Below, in pieces: positions 9,700 through 19,054 of a stretch of 64,000 nt of DNA. Source of the stretch: a gamma proteobacterium symbiont of Ctena orbiculata (lineage in GTDB: Bacteria; Pseudomonadota; Gammaproteobacteria; Chromatiales; Chromatiaceae). The stretch covers positions 22,503-86,502 of the forward strand of contig NATV01000109.1 of the NCBI GenBank assembly GCA_003094535.1, given 5' to 3'. The position numbers were made by a program, and so were the translations under genes. The notes beneath the pieces are model-generated. The model searched no databases and was not told the origin of the DNA. It saw only the letters and a program-made list of their open reading frames with translations. The number at the start of each line of letters is the position of its first letter. Position 1 is the first letter of the stretch.

Positions 9700-10854
9700 A
9701 TGCGAGTACTCGTAACCGGCGGAGCCGGTTTTATTGGTTCAGCGCTGGCACTACGCCTGTTGGCCCGCGGCGATGAGGTCATCAGCATCGACTGTCTCAA
9801 TGACTACTACGATGTCGAGCTGAAAAAGGCCCGTCTTGCGCGCACGCTGGACCATCCCAATTTCACCGACCTGCGCCTTGAACTTGAGGATCGCGAGGGT
9901 ATTGCCAAGACCTTTACCGACTACAAGCCGGATAGGGTGGTGAACCTGGCGGCGCAGGCAGGTGTGCGCTATTCCCTGGAAAATCCCCTCGCCTACATCG
10001 ACTCCAACCTGGTGGGATTCGGCCATATCCTGGAGGGGTGCAGGCATCATGAGGTACAACACCTCGTCTATGCATCGAGCAGTTCGGTATATGGCGCCAA
10101 CACCTCGATGCCCTTCTCCGTGCACGACAATGTAGATCATCCCGTCAGTCTCTACGCAGCGACGAAAAAGGCCAACGAATTGATGGCCCACACCTATAGC
10201 CATCTCTACCGGGTACCCACCACCGGACTGCGCTTTTTTACCGTCTACGGTCCCTGGAGCAGGCCCGACATGGCAATGCTCAAGTTTGCCCACAGGATCA
10301 TGCGCGGCGAACCGATCGACGTCTACAACTACGGCAAGCATCGCCGGGATTTCACCTACATAGACGATATCGTCGAGGGTCTCATCCGGGTGCTGGACCG
10401 GATACCCCAAGCCAATCCGGAGTGGGACAGCGATCATCCCGACTCGGCAACCAGCACCGCGCCCTATCGACTCTACAATATCGGCAATAACCAACCCGTA
10501 GAGTTGATGCGCTACATAGAGCTGCTTGAAGAGAGCCTCGGCAGAAAGGCAGATCTCAATATGTTGCCATTGCAGGATGGTGATGTTGTAGCCACCTACG
10601 CCGACGTATCGGATCTGATTGCAGACACCGGATACAAACCGGATACCCGGCTCGATGAGGGGGTGGCAAACTTTGCCCAGTGGTTCCTGGAGTACTACGG
10701 ATACAGCCAGGAAAAAAGCAGGCGGGGAAGGACCCTGGAGGCAGATGGGCCGCAGTCCCCGCCCAGACTAGCGCTTAACACGGAAACGACCAACCGTGAG
10801 CGTAGGGAGAGGTTAAAGATTCTTGGTCCGGCAAACATTGACGTAGATCAATAA
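9700..10854 (+). CDS. NAD-dependent epimerase, UDP-glucuronate 4-epimerase-like
   Basis: Extended SDR epimerase with [15 protein letters not shown] (NAD binding), [10 protein letters not shown] and YAATKKANE (Ser/Tyr/Lys active site), and the segment [16 protein letters not shown] typical of UDP-glucuronate 4-epimerases (LspL/WbnF group), which make UDP-galacturonate. The catalytic domain ends near residue 335. A further ~50 charged residues ([14 protein letters not shown] onward) are an extension not expected in the family. It is 85 bases after tviC, possibly in the same transcription unit, so the cluster supplies two acidic nucleotide sugars. No glycosyltransferase or polymerase gene is nearby. 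Confidence 0.87.
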   Translation: MRVLVTGGAGFIGSALALRLLARGDEVISIDCLNDYYDVELKKARLARTLDHPNFTDLRLELEDREGIAKTFTDYKPDRVVNLAAQAGVRYSLENPLAYIDSNLVGFGHILEGCRHHEVQHLVYASSSSVYGANTSMPFSVHDNVDHPVSLYAATKKANELMAHTYSHLYRVPTTGLRFFTVYGPWSRPDMAMLKFAHRIMRGEPIDVYNYGKHRRDFTYIDDIVEGLIRVLDRIPQANPEWDSDHPDSATSTAPYRLYNIGNNQPVELMRYIELLEESLGRKADLNMLPLQDGDVVATYADVSDLIADTGYKPDTRLDEGVANFAQWFLEYYGYSQEKSRRGRTLEADGPQSPPRLALNTETTNRERRERLKILGPANIDVDQ

Positions 10855-10909
10855 ACCCTAATTAAGATCAGGTTATTAACCGCAAGGCCGCAGCAGCAGG
10901 GACTGGATT

Positions 10910-11824
10910 TCAATCCTCATTGGCCGCAACACCCCCGAAAACCTCAAAAAGACGGGGTAAAAAGCGACGAAACTCCAGACTCATCAGGGTGAAACGGCCA
11001 TCGAAGGCATCGGCCTCGCTCTCGATCTGTTGATCCGCGGCCTGTTCCTGGATCAGGTCGAGGAATTTCAGGCGCTTGATGGAGATATCTCCATCGATCT
11101 GGCATGAGAGGCGCTGATCCCACTCGACGGCAAGCTTGACCACCTCCTTACCGGCCTCGATATGGGCCATCATCTCGGCCGCCGATAGATCCTGCCCCTT
11201 GCAGCGCAGCATGCTCGCTTCATCACTCCGGTCCTGGAGTTCGCAACTGTCGAGGAGAGTGAAATCGCCATATCGATCGGGATGCCTCAACCACTCGGTC
11301 ATCACATGAGGTGGAGAGACCGTCACATCCAGCGGTTTTGCCGGCAGACTGCCCAGGCTCTCCCGCAACAGGGAAATCAATGCCTCCGCTCGATTGGCGC
11401 TGGCCGCATCCACCACTATCCATCCCTGCTGCTTGTCGATCATCGCGTAGTGTCGGGTATATCGGCTGAATGCCTTCGGCAGCAGTTGATGGAATATCTC
11501 ATCCCGCAGTTCGCTCCGCTCTTTACGGCCAACCTTTCTGCCCTCCTCCTGCTGAATCTGATCCACCTTCTCTTGCAAAATCTCATTCACCACCGCCGCG
11601 GGAAGCAGTTTCTCTTCCTGGCGCGCACAGATCATCTGGCAACCGCCGACCTCATGCACCAACGCCTCCGCATTACGTCCAAGTGGCGCATCCCACCCCA
11701 AACCGCTCAACTCAAGGCTTCCGCAGGGCTGGAAACGCTTGCTCTCCAGCCTCGCGGCGAGGGCTTCCTGGGTGAGATTGAAGGGTTGCTGCAGCAGATA
11801 GATCCGGAGATTTTTAAACCACAT
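10910..11824 (-). CDS. rdgC: Recombination-associated protein RdgC
   Basis: RdgC is a nucleoid-associated, ring-forming DNA-binding protein that limits RecA activity. The protein begins MWFKNLRIYLLQQPF, the standard RdgC N-terminus, at ATG 11824; the longer ORF to 11953 adds 43 unrelated residues. From this start it is 304 aa, matching E. coli RdgC (about 303). The family features LPKAFSRYTRHYAMID, VSPPHVMTEWL and the C-terminal RLKFLDLIQEQ are present. RdgC is essentially confined to Beta- and Gammaproteobacteria, which supports the taxonomic placement. It converges with the epimerase gene and diverges from the AMMECR1 gene. Confidence 0.95.
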   Translation of the reverse strand: MWFKNLRIYLLQQPFNLTQEALAARLESKRFQPCGSLELSGLGWDAPLGRNAEALVHEVGGCQMICARQEEKLLPAAVVNEILQEKVDQIQQEEGRKVGRKERSELRDEIFHQLLPKAFSRYTRHYAMIDKQQGWIVVDAASANRAEALISLLRESLGSLPAKPLDVTVSPPHVMTEWLRHPDRYGDFTLLDSCELQDRSDEASMLRCKGQDLSAAEMMAHIEAGKEVVKLAVEWDQRLSCQIDGDISIKRLKFLDLIQEQAADQQIESEADAFDGRFTLMSLEFRRFLPRLFEVFGGVAANED

Positions 11825-12089
11825 CACTAATACCATTGGCTGGAACGAGGGGCGGATTATGGCGAACCCGAGCGCAGTATTCCAGGATTTAATCGCTATA
11901 ATTTCGCTGCCATCCCGAATAAGATTCCAGCCGCTATCTACAATCCCATCCAACCCTTGCTATTTGCTCGATTTCGGGACATGGTTTAGGCATAACCGCT
12001 CATTATGAGCATCGCCGACAACCCGGAACAGGGTTGAAGAGGAGTGAGAAACTGAAACTCCTGGCAGCTGGACAGATCGGGTGGGTTGT

Positions 12090-12677
12090 ATGAGCCAAAG
12101 ACCGCATTCAGAGTTTACCGCGGCACAGAGAGCAATCCTGCTGCAGACCGCGGCGCATTCCATTGACCATGGTCTTGAAATGGGCAGGCCGCTTTCAATT
12201 GAAGCTGCCGCCTTCGAGGCGGAACTGCAGCTGTTACGCGCCTGTTTCGTCACCCTGCTGCTGCGGGGAGACCTGAGGGGCTGCATCGGCCACCTCGAGG
12301 CCCACTTACCGATTGTCGAGGATGTCGCCGAAAATGCCTATGCCGCTGCCTTTCGTGATCCGAGGTTCCCTCCGCTGACCGCAACAGAGCGAGCCAGCCT
12401 TGAAATCCACATTTCCGTGTTGACCCCCGCAGAACCGATAAGGTTCGATTCGGAAGAGGATCTGATCGCGAAGATCAGGCCGTTCGTGGATGGTCTGATT
12501 CTGGTGGATGGCCACCACCGGGGTACCTTTCTGCCTTCGGTTTGGGAGTCTCTGCCCGATAGCCGCATTTTCCTCAGCCATCTCAAGCAGAAAGCGGGCC
12601 TGCCCGTCAACCACTGGTCCAGCACCCTCGAGGTATTTCGCTACGAGACAGAGTCGTTCGGCGATGCCCCTTCCTGA
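12090..12677 (+). CDS. amrA: AmmeMemoRadiSam system protein A (AMMECR1 domain)
   Basis: The 195 residues from ATG 12090 (or 198 from GTG 12081) form an AMMECR1 domain. The conserved core LRGCIGHLEAHLPIVEDVAENAYAAAFRDPRFPPLT is clear, as are LEIHISVLTPAEPI and the GHHRGTFLPSVWESLPD segment. AMMECR1 proteins co-occur with a MEMO-domain protein and the AmrS radical SAM enzyme, but their reaction is unknown. Here it stands alone, 11.6 kb from amrS, between divergent rdgC and a convergent pentapeptide-repeat gene. The upstream GGGTGGG is a plausible ribosome-binding site. Confidence 0.88.
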   Translation: MSQRPHSEFTAAQRAILLQTAAHSIDHGLEMGRPLSIEAAAFEAELQLLRACFVTLLLRGDLRGCIGHLEAHLPIVEDVAENAYAAAFRDPRFPPLTATERASLEIHISVLTPAEPIRFDSEEDLIAKIRPFVDGLILVDGHHRGTFLPSVWESLPDSRIFLSHLKQKAGLPVNHWSSTLEVFRYETESFGDAPS

Positions 12678-12705
12678 AACGACCCGGTACCGGCCGTTCA
12701 GACCC

Positions 12706-13503
12706 CTACTTGTCAATAGCGATTTCACATCTTCCTATCGAGTCGACCCCGCAGCTCCTGCCGTCAAGCCACAAGGCACTCCCCAGCCGTGCATCCTGCA
12801 GATTGGCATCGTCGATCCTGCTCTGGGATAGATCGGCAAAACGAAGATCGGTCCGACTTAAGTCGGCACCCCTGAGGTCGGCAAATTGCAGATTGGCACC
12901 CACCATCGCCGCGCCCTGGAGTTGCGCATGGCGCAGATCCGCATAGCTGAGATTGACATAGCGGAGATCGGCATTGCTCAAATCGGTGGCGCTCAATTTC
13001 GCCCGCCGAAGTACAGCGCTGTTCAGATTCGCGCCGGCGAGACTGGCCGCCCCCACATCGAGATCGTTGATAAGGCAATTACGCCAGTTTACTCCGGGAG
13101 CCGGGGGTGTAGCGCACTCCGGGGTATCGATCGCATCAGGCATGCCAAACCAGAGGGAATAGAACACCACCCCACCGACAATCAGCAGCGAGATCACCAA
13201 GGCGGCCATGGGAAAACGCTTCTCCTCCTCGATATCCCTGGCCTCGGCCTGTTCCCGTGCGGCTATCTTGGCCTGAGCCTCGCTATCACCAGCGTCTGCC
13301 CTCAACTGCAGTGGTACCACGCTGGGTATTCGCCCGATCGCCTGCCACGACTGTTTATCGGGACTTATCTGATCCGACAGCTCAAGTTCGCCATCCAGCA
13401 GAAGATGGCGGATCCTCGCGTTGGTAAGGGGCCCCAAAACCAGGCCCTCATGTCTGACGAACCAGCTCTGTGGCTCTTTATCTTCCTGCTTTTTCATCAT
13501 CAA
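12706..13503 (-). CDS. GYF_2 domain, single-TM, pentapeptide-repeat protein
   Basis: A 265-residue protein in three parts. Residues ~13-70 resemble a GYF_2 (DUF4339) domain (WFVRHEGLVLGPLTNARIRHLL). Residues ~95-120 form one membrane segment (MAALVISLLIVGGVVFYSLWFGM). The C-terminal ~120 residues are pentapeptide repeats of the A(N/D)LXX type (ADLRYVNLSYADLRHAQLQGA), which fold as a right-handed quadrilateral beta-helix. The repeats probably lie outside the cytoplasm, since the GYF_2 domain precedes the membrane segment. Function is not known; pentapeptide domains often mediate protein binding. It is monocistronic and divergent from the fliK-like gene. Confidence 0.8.
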   Translation of the reverse strand: MMMKKQEDKEPQSWFVRHEGLVLGPLTNARIRHLLLDGELELSDQISPDKQSWQAIGRIPSVVPLQLRADAGDSEAQAKIAAREQAEARDIEEEKRFPMAALVISLLIVGGVVFYSLWFGMPDAIDTPECATPPAPGVNWRNCLINDLDVGAASLAGANLNSAVLRRAKLSATDLSNADLRYVNLSYADLRHAQLQGAAMVGANLQFADLRGADLSRTDLRFADLSQSRIDDANLQDARLGSALWLDGRSCGVDSIGRCEIAIDK

Positions 13504-13633
13504 GTTGTCTATTAATTCGTCAACTATCCTAGCGACCGAAATGGAAAGAAATGAACAACATCAACACCACTTGCATATAATATTACTATCCCGACAACCA
13601 AAGCCGTCCTGTTCCCGGTTACAATTTTTTGCT

Positions 13634-14803
13634 ATGGAGATACCCGGCACTAAAATCGTATTACCTCTCCCGACTGCCGAGCCGGGCAAATCCCTTTTAC
13701 AGCAACTGCAACCCGGCCAGATTCTGCAGGGGACTGCGTTGAGTCAAAACATGGACGGCACGATCCGGCTGCAGATCGGTGTCACCCGTTTGATCGCCCA
13801 AACCACATTGAATGTACCTGCCGGCCAAGCGCTAACCCTGCAGGTAGAAAAGACCGGCAAACTGCCTGAATTGAGGGTGCTGACCCTTCCCAGTCTGGAA
13901 GAGATGAAAGCAAGTGCGCTGAAACAGGTATTGCCCCGACAGCAGCCGTTACCCGGGCTGTTCAGATTATTGACCCAGGTTGCCACCGATACAAGTCGCC
14001 CCGGTCAGTCACCGCCTCCTGCGGTACAGCAGGCGGTGCAGAATCTGTTACAGCGGATCATTCCGCTTGATCAACCAGGCTTCAAGACGCAACTCCTGCA
14101 GGCGCTGCAGCTGAGTGGCATACAGACGGAGGCCCAGTTGGTCAGGCAACAGGTGGAAGCCAACGATTTCAAGGTCAACCTGCTCCGGCTCATCGGCTTG
14201 ATTAAACCGTTGATAACCACTACCCCGAACCAGGTCAATCAAACGCTTGCCATGCAGCAGCAGCTGTTCAATCCCTCGCCGCCGCCTGCTGCGGCACCAC
14301 AGCCCGCCACCCCGCAGGAGACAAGCCCCACCACCAGGCTGCTGTTGGAGTTGTTCAAGCAGTTGGACGGCGCCATTGCACGGATTCAGACAAACCAGCT
14401 CAGTTCACTGCCAGCGGCAGACGACAGTTCGCGCCAGGTATGGCAGTTTGAGCTGCCCATACGCCAGGAAAACAGCTTCGACCTTTTTCATTTCAGGATC
14501 GGTCGCGACACCACAAACAAAGGCAGTGACATCGAGACCAGCTGGAACCTTACGCTGCATATGAGCCTGGCACCGCTGGGCCCAATGAGAGTGAGGCTGT
14601 CCCTTGTCGATGAAACCATCTCCACCACTATTTGGTCTGAGAAAGCGGATACTGCGAAACTGGTCAGCCGGCATCTCGACAAGCTTCGAGCCGGCCTCGA
14701 GTCGACCGGTTTGCAGGTTAACAAACTGGAAGCCTTCCAGGGCATGGCCAGGATTGAGAATGAACTACCCAGCGAACAATCGCTGCTGAACGAAAAGGCA
14801 TGA
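13634..14803 (+). CDS. fliK: Flagellar hook-length control protein FliK-like
   Basis: The real start is probably ATG 13634 (MEIPGTKIVLPLPTAEPG), giving 389 aa; the ORF-track start lies inside the divergent gene. The first two thirds are low-complexity, rich in Gln, Pro and Leu, as in molecular-ruler proteins. The C-terminal ~110 residues (WQFELPIRQENSFDLFHFRIGR ... LGPMRVRLSLVDETISTTIWSEK) match the FliK C-terminal domain that signals substrate switching to FlhB. It overlaps the next gene, an FlhB C-terminal-like gene, by ATGA, which supports a role in flagellar export switching. Classic fliK normally sits after fliJ. Here it is convergent with fliJ, so it may be a second FliK-like copy. Confidence 0.72.
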   Translation: MEIPGTKIVLPLPTAEPGKSLLQQLQPGQILQGTALSQNMDGTIRLQIGVTRLIAQTTLNVPAGQALTLQVEKTGKLPELRVLTLPSLEEMKASALKQVLPRQQPLPGLFRLLTQVATDTSRPGQSPPPAVQQAVQNLLQRIIPLDQPGFKTQLLQALQLSGIQTEAQLVRQQVEANDFKVNLLRLIGLIKPLITTTPNQVNQTLAMQQQLFNPSPPPAAAPQPATPQETSPTTRLLLELFKQLDGAIARIQTNQLSSLPAADDSSRQVWQFELPIRQENSFDLFHFRIGRDTTNKGSDIETSWNLTLHMSLAPLGPMRVRLSLVDETISTTIWSEKADTAKLVSRHLDKLRAGLESTGLQVNKLEAFQGMARIENELPSEQSLLNEKA

Positions 14804-15096
14804 CTGACGATTACCAAGCCAAAGAGTCCGATCTTGCCATTGCCTTGAAATACGATGGAGAAAATGCGCCGCGTCTGACTGCCAAGGGAAGAGGAGATCT
14901 GGCGGACAGAATTCTCGCCCTGGCGGAGGAGCATGAGGTCCCATTGCACGAAGATGCGGAACTGGCAGCCCTGCTTTCACAAATTCCGCTGGGTGATGAG
15001 ATACCTGAATCTCTCTATCGAGCGGTCGCTGAGGTGATCGCCTTTGCCTACCTGCTTTCCGGCAAACTGCCCCCTGGATACGATGATGCCTATTGA
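14800..15096 (+). CDS. FlhB C-terminal-like export switch protein (EscU/YscU/HrcU family)
   Basis: A 98-residue soluble protein equivalent to only the cytoplasmic C-terminal domain of FlhB after its autocleavage site. Visible family segments are AIALKYDGENAPRLTAKGRGDLADRILALAEEHEVPL and the helix LYRAVAEVIAFAYLLSGK. No membrane segments are present. Such stand-alone FhlB-type proteins can substitute for the cleaved FlhB domain in some bacteria. Coupling to the fliK-like gene by a four-base overlap fits a joint role in export specificity switching. Confidence 0.85.
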   Translation: MTDDYQAKESDLAIALKYDGENAPRLTAKGRGDLADRILALAEEHEVPLHEDAELAALLSQIPLGDEIPESLYRAVAEVIAFAYLLSGKLPPGYDDAY

Positions 15097-15124
15097 AGGT
15101 CAAAGCAACACAGGAAGAGAACGA

Positions 15125-15406
15125 ATGAAAAGTTTGACAATAGGATTGACACTGCTGCTGGTTATTATTTCATTTCCACCACTGCAGGCCGAAGAGCGCG
15201 CGACTCAAGAGCAAACGTTAAAATCCCCAATGACGACGTCGAAACATACAAAGCAGTACAGCAGTCAACCCTTGAATCCGACCCAGCGCAGCCGTAAATG
15301 CGCCATCTATTCAGGCGTCTGCCCAATGGGCAGCATGGCAAAGGTGGGTGACTACTGCATCTGCCATACCCCGTCCGGCCCGATCCATGGGGTTGTGATT
15401 CCCTAG
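15125..15406 (+). CDS. Small secreted Cys-containing protein, unknown
   Basis: The most likely start is ATG 15125, preceded by AGGAAGAG, giving 93 aa. It has a clear signal peptide (MKSLTIGLTLLLVIISFPPLQA, cleavage after QA). The mature part is ~70 residues: a Thr/Ser/Gln-rich stretch, then a compact C-terminal motif CAIYSGVCPMGSMAKVGDYCICHTPSG with four cysteines. It follows the FlhB-like gene by 28 bases on the same strand. No family is recognised. The four Cys suggest a disulfide-stabilised periplasmic or exported mini-domain. Confidence 0.6.
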   Translation: MKSLTIGLTLLLVIISFPPLQAEERATQEQTLKSPMTTSKHTKQYSSQPLNPTQRSRKCAIYSGVCPMGSMAKVGDYCICHTPSGPIHGVVIP

Positions 15407-15470
15407 GTCGGTCGCCCTAGCTAAGCTTGATTTGGATTGTCTCCACCCGTTTCAGGCCTGCAGATCAGGA

Positions 15471-15898
15471 CTATTTTTCCCTTTGTGAACGCTCGTCACT
15501 CTCTTTTTGTTCGCGTCGGTCAGCAATCTTCTGTTCCTGTTCGCGAAAACGATCGACGGCCTTGTTCAAGGCCTGGCTGCGGCTGTGATTTTTTTCCATA
15601 CACGCTTTGAGCTGGTGTGGTTGTCGAGACTGGCGGCCACCACTTCCTGCTGTTGATCGATAGCCGCGTCCAGTTTGGCGAGAAACGCACGGTACTCCTG
15701 CAGTTGAGTAGCACTCATCCCCTCCGCCGCCATCTGCTTAAAGCGCTCGAGGTACTCCTGATGGTATTGCTTCAGCTGCTCCAGCTTCGCTTCCTCCTGG
15801 CGCAGATTTTTTTTTGCCTGCCCCATGATGCGCGCCGCTTTCTGCTCTTTCGAGTGGGCAAATCGTTGTACGGGCTTGAGTCGCTTTGACGGGGACAT
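15471..15898 (-). pseudogene. fliJ: Flagellar export chaperone FliJ, frameshifted at an A7 tract
   Basis: FliJ is the coiled-coil stalk/chaperone of the flagellar export ATPase. The ORF starts MSPSKRLKPVQRFAHSKEQKAARIMG and is a typical heptad-rich helical protein, but it stops at 15566 after 110 residues. One extra A in the run read as AAAAAAA on the coding strand (15589-15595) would restore the frame. It then continues NHSRSQALNKAVDRFREQEQKIADRREQKE to a stop at 15471, giving 142 aa, close to normal FliJ length. The gene lies 14 bases after fliI. The break may be a sequencing error, a real mutation, or a slippage site; the conserved quality of the shifted tail argues against an old pseudogene. 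Confidence 0.8.
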
Positions 15899-15912
15899 GA
15901 TCTAGATTCCGC

Positions 15913-17328
15913 TTAATCCTCAATAGGTTGGGGCAGGCTCAGCCCCTCCGGGAGTTCAACATCACTGACATCCTCCGCGGGAAACAGGGCTTCCAGGTCC
16001 TCAAGGCTCTGCTCTAGGGTGACCCGCGTATACATATCCTGGCGGAGAAATTGACTTAACGCTGGCATTGCGGAGATAGCGATATCAATCTGTTCATCAC
16101 TACCGGCTTCGTAGGCGCCAACACTGATCAAGTCTCTGTTTTGTTGATACACGGAGTAGAGATGTTTGAAGGAACGCGCGGCTTCCTGATGACTGTAGTT
16201 GGTTACGTCATTCATCGCGCGACTGATGGAGGCTTCGATATCGATTGCGGGGTAGTGTCCCGCATCCGCCAGACGGCGTGAGAGCACGAAGTGGCCATCG
16301 AGAATCGCCCGCGCCGCATCGGCAATGGGATCGTTTTGATCGTTACCTTCGGTCAACACCGTATAGAAAGCGGTGATCGAGCCGCCGCCCTTATCCCCGT
16401 TCCCGGCCCTTTCCACCAGCTGCGGCATTTTGGCGAAAACGGAGGGCGGATAGCCCTTGGTAGCAGGAGGCTCATGGATCGCCAGTGCAATCTCACGCTG
16501 AGCCTGGGCAAATCGTGTCAGGGAGTCCATGAGCAGTAATACATGCTTGCCCTGTTCACGGAAACTTTCAGCGATGCTGGTGGCCAGCATGGCGCCATGG
16601 ATGCGCCTCAGGGGAGGATTGTCAGCGGGCACCGCAACCACCACAGCCCGTTTCAGACCCTCTTTGCCGAGGATATTCTCGACGAACTCCTTGACCTCCC
16701 GGCCACGTTCGCCGATCAGGGCCACCACCGTGACATCCGCATTGGTATAGCGGGTCATCATTCCCAGCAGCACACTCTTGCCGACGCCGGAGCCGGCAAA
16801 CAGTCCCAGGCGCTGACCACGCCCGACGCTTAGCAGGGCGTTGATGGCGCGCACACCCACATCCAGCGGTTCGCGGATCGGGGTTCTTGCCAGGGGGTTG
16901 AATGTCCTCCCTGTCAACGGTCGATGTTCATCGCTGTGGATCGCACCAAAACCATCCAGGGGCTTGCCCGCGCCGTCGATGACCCGCCCGAGCAGTTGTT
17001 CCCCCACCACCGCTTCACAAACCCGACCGGTGGGGATGACGCGCGCCCCCTGCTCCAGGCCCTGAATATTGCCCGTGGGCATCAGATAGAGGCTCTCTTC
17101 GCCGAAGCCGACGACCTCGGCCTCGATGTGGGTGCCGTTGCTGCTGACCACATCGCACTGTCCGCCGATGGCGGCGCGGCAGCCGATCGCCTCGAGTGTC
17201 AATCCGACCATCCGGGTGAGACGTCCTTCCACCACCAATCCACGATCACCGCCGAGCCTGTCCTGATACTGGCGCAGTCTTTCCGCCCAGATCGGTTGTC
17301 GCTCTACGTTGATCGAATCTACTTTCAT
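15913..17328 (-). CDS. fliI: Flagellar export ATPase FliI
   Basis: FliI is the hexameric ATPase of the flagellar type III export gate. The 471 residues include Walker A ([15 protein letters not shown]), the Walker B region ([23 protein letters not shown]) and the FliI/YscN-family segment [37 protein letters not shown]. The length is slightly above E. coli FliI (457), with an acidic C-terminus. It sits between fliH (6-base gap) and fliJ in the standard fliEFGHIJ order. Confidence 0.96.
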   Translation of the reverse strand: MKVDSINVERQPIWAERLRQYQDRLGGDRGLVVEGRLTRMVGLTLEAIGCRAAIGGQCDVVSSNGTHIEAEVVGFGEESLYLMPTGNIQGLEQGARVIPTGRVCEAVVGEQLLGRVIDGAGKPLDGFGAIHSDEHRPLTGRTFNPLARTPIREPLDVGVRAINALLSVGRGQRLGLFAGSGVGKSVLLGMMTRYTNADVTVVALIGERGREVKEFVENILGKEGLKRAVVVAVPADNPPLRRIHGAMLATSIAESFREQGKHVLLLMDSLTRFAQAQREIALAIHEPPATKGYPPSVFAKMPQLVERAGNGDKGGGSITAFYTVLTEGNDQNDPIADAARAILDGHFVLSRRLADAGHYPAIDIEASISRAMNDVTNYSHQEAARSFKHLYSVYQQNRDLISVGAYEAGSDEQIDIAISAMPALSQFLRQDMYTRVTLEQSLEDLEALFPAEDVSDVELPEGLSLPQPIED

Positions 17329-17334
17329 CGCCGT

Positions 17335-18018
17335 CTACTCGCTAGCTTGATCGTCCACCGAGCGGGCTCCAGCCAGCAGCGGGGCGATGAGTGTGGCAAG
17401 ACGGGACTCCAGGGTACCGTCGATCTGCGAGGTGTCGGAGATAACCTTGCAGCCGCCGCGGTTGATCACCGGATCCTCGATCAGGTTCCATCCCACCTCG
17501 TTGTCTCCCAGGGCGTAGACTTCACGAATCAGCTCGGCATCCTCGGGATGGAGCAGCAGGCGCACGTTGTTGGATGAGACCGGCAGCACCGAGAGCGCTT
17601 CACGCACCACGCCGACGATCAGGTTCGGATCGCTCTTCACCTCCCGGCGCAAAAGCTGTTTGACGATCGCAATCACCAGGTTCAACAGCTCCTTCTCCAC
17701 CCGGTTGTCTAGATCCCTGAGCGGCTGCTCGAAATGGGAGAACAGTTTATCCAGGTGAGCGGTATAGTGCTGAAGATCGCGCTGGGCCTGCGCCAATCCC
17801 TCCTTGTGGCCGAACTCAAAGCCCTCCTGCTTACCCTTCTCGAAGCCCTCCTCGTAGGCCTGCTTTTGAATCTCCTGCAGGGCGCCTGCGGTTGGTGGCG
17901 CACCCGGTGGCTGCAGGGTGCGCTGTGGCCCCACCTTGCCATCGCTCATGTCCGGCGGCAGCCACTGCATGACCTGGGCAACCTGTTGCTCCTTGTCTTT
18001 ATCAGACGAACTCTTCAC
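17335..18018 (-). CDS. fliH: Flagellar assembly protein FliH
   Basis: FliH binds and regulates FliI and anchors it at the export gate. The preferred start is GTG 18018, inside the fliG end: GGAGG sits five bases upstream. It gives 227 aa; the ORF-track start adds 27 residues antiparallel to no known family. The protein has the expected order: a variable Pro-rich N-terminus, the FliH glycine/Glu repeat-like helix (EGFEKGKQEGFEFGHKEGLAQAQRDL), and a C-terminal domain (LLNLVIAIVKQLLRREVKSDPNLIVGVVREAL). The 17-base overlap with fliG suggests coupling. Confidence 0.93.
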   Translation of the reverse strand: MKSSSDKDKEQQVAQVMQWLPPDMSDGKVGPQRTLQPPGAPPTAGALQEIQKQAYEEGFEKGKQEGFEFGHKEGLAQAQRDLQHYTAHLDKLFSHFEQPLRDLDNRVEKELLNLVIAIVKQLLRREVKSDPNLIVGVVREALSVLPVSSNNVRLLLHPEDAELIREVYALGDNEVGWNLIEDPVINRGGCKVISDTSQIDGTLESRLATLIAPLLAGARSVDDQASE

Positions 18019-19054
18019 CGCCGCCTCCGAGCATAATCTCACCGGCATCTGCCAGGCGACGCGCAACGACCAGGATCTCTTTCTGTGCTGCTTCAACATC
18101 GCTCAGCTTGGCGGGTGCGGCCGCTTCCAGATCATCCTTCAGCATCTCCGCGGCGCGCTTCGACATATTCTTGAAAATCTTCTCTTTCAGCACTTCATCG
18201 GCTCCGCGCAGGGCGAGCAGCAACTGTTCGGTGCTCACCTCGCGCAGCAGGCTCTGGATGCCCCGATCATCGACGTCGATGAGGTTCTCGAAGACAAACA
18301 TATTGTCCTGCAGCTCCTGTCCCAGGTCGCTGTCGAGTTCGATGATCTCCTCCATCAGCTTGCTCTCAACCGCACCGTCGAGCATGTTGAGTATCTCCGC
18401 GGCTGTCTTGACCCCGCCCAGGCTGGACGATTTGACGTTGGTGGCGCCGGAGAACTGTTTCTCGAGTATCTCATCGAGCTCCTGCAACGCGGCGGGCTGA
18501 ATGCCGTCCAGGGTTGCGATGCGCATGATCACGTCGGTACGTACCCGCTCGGGAAACTGGCTGACCACCTGGGCCGCCTGATCCGACTCGAGAAACGAGA
18601 GCACGATGGCGATGATCTGCGGATGCTCGAGGCGAATCAGTTCGGCGATCGCCCGCGGATCCATCCACTTCAACTGCTCGAGTCCCTTGCTGTTGCGCCC
18701 AAGCAGAATGCGGTCTATCACACCACCCGCCTTGTCCTCGCCCAGGGCATTGGTCAGCATGTTGCGGATATATTCGTCGGAGCCGAGACCCAGCGCGGTC
18801 TGCTTCTCCAAGGTGGAGACAAACTGGCGCATCACCGCTTCCATCTGATCGGTGGTGACGTCGGTCAGCGTCGCCATTGCCAGGCCGACATCCTGCACCT
18901 CTTTCGGGCCCATGTGCCGCAACAGTTCGGCGGCATCCTTCTCCCCGAGCGCAAGCAGCAGGATGGCAGAGCGGGCAACGCCGCCGATCTTGGCGACCTC
19001 AGAGCTCTGGTCGGGGGCTGCCTGTTTGGTTTTTGCTGCCTGCTTATCTGCCAT
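18002..19054 (-). CDS. fliG: Flagellar motor switch protein FliG
   Basis: FliG is the rotor protein that contacts the stator and sets rotation direction. At 350 aa it is a little longer than the usual ~330, through a Lys/Ala/Gln-rich N-terminus. The N-terminal FliF-binding domain, middle domain (EHPQIIAIVLSFLESDQAAQVV, with the EHPQ motif) and C-terminal torque domain (FVFENLIDVDDRGIQSLLREVSTEQLLLALRGAD) with its charged motor residues are present. It overlaps fliF by 11 bases upstream and fliH downstream. Confidence 0.96.
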   Translation of the reverse strand: MADKQAAKTKQAAPDQSSEVAKIGGVARSAILLLALGEKDAAELLRHMGPKEVQDVGLAMATLTDVTTDQMEAVMRQFVSTLEKQTALGLGSDEYIRNMLTNALGEDKAGGVIDRILLGRNSKGLEQLKWMDPRAIAELIRLEHPQIIAIVLSFLESDQAAQVVSQFPERVRTDVIMRIATLDGIQPAALQELDEILEKQFSGATNVKSSSLGGVKTAAEILNMLDGAVESKLMEEIIELDSDLGQELQDNMFVFENLIDVDDRGIQSLLREVSTEQLLLALRGADEVLKEKIFKNMSKRAAEMLKDDLEAAAPAKLSDVEAAQKEILVVARRLADAGEIMLGGGGEEFV

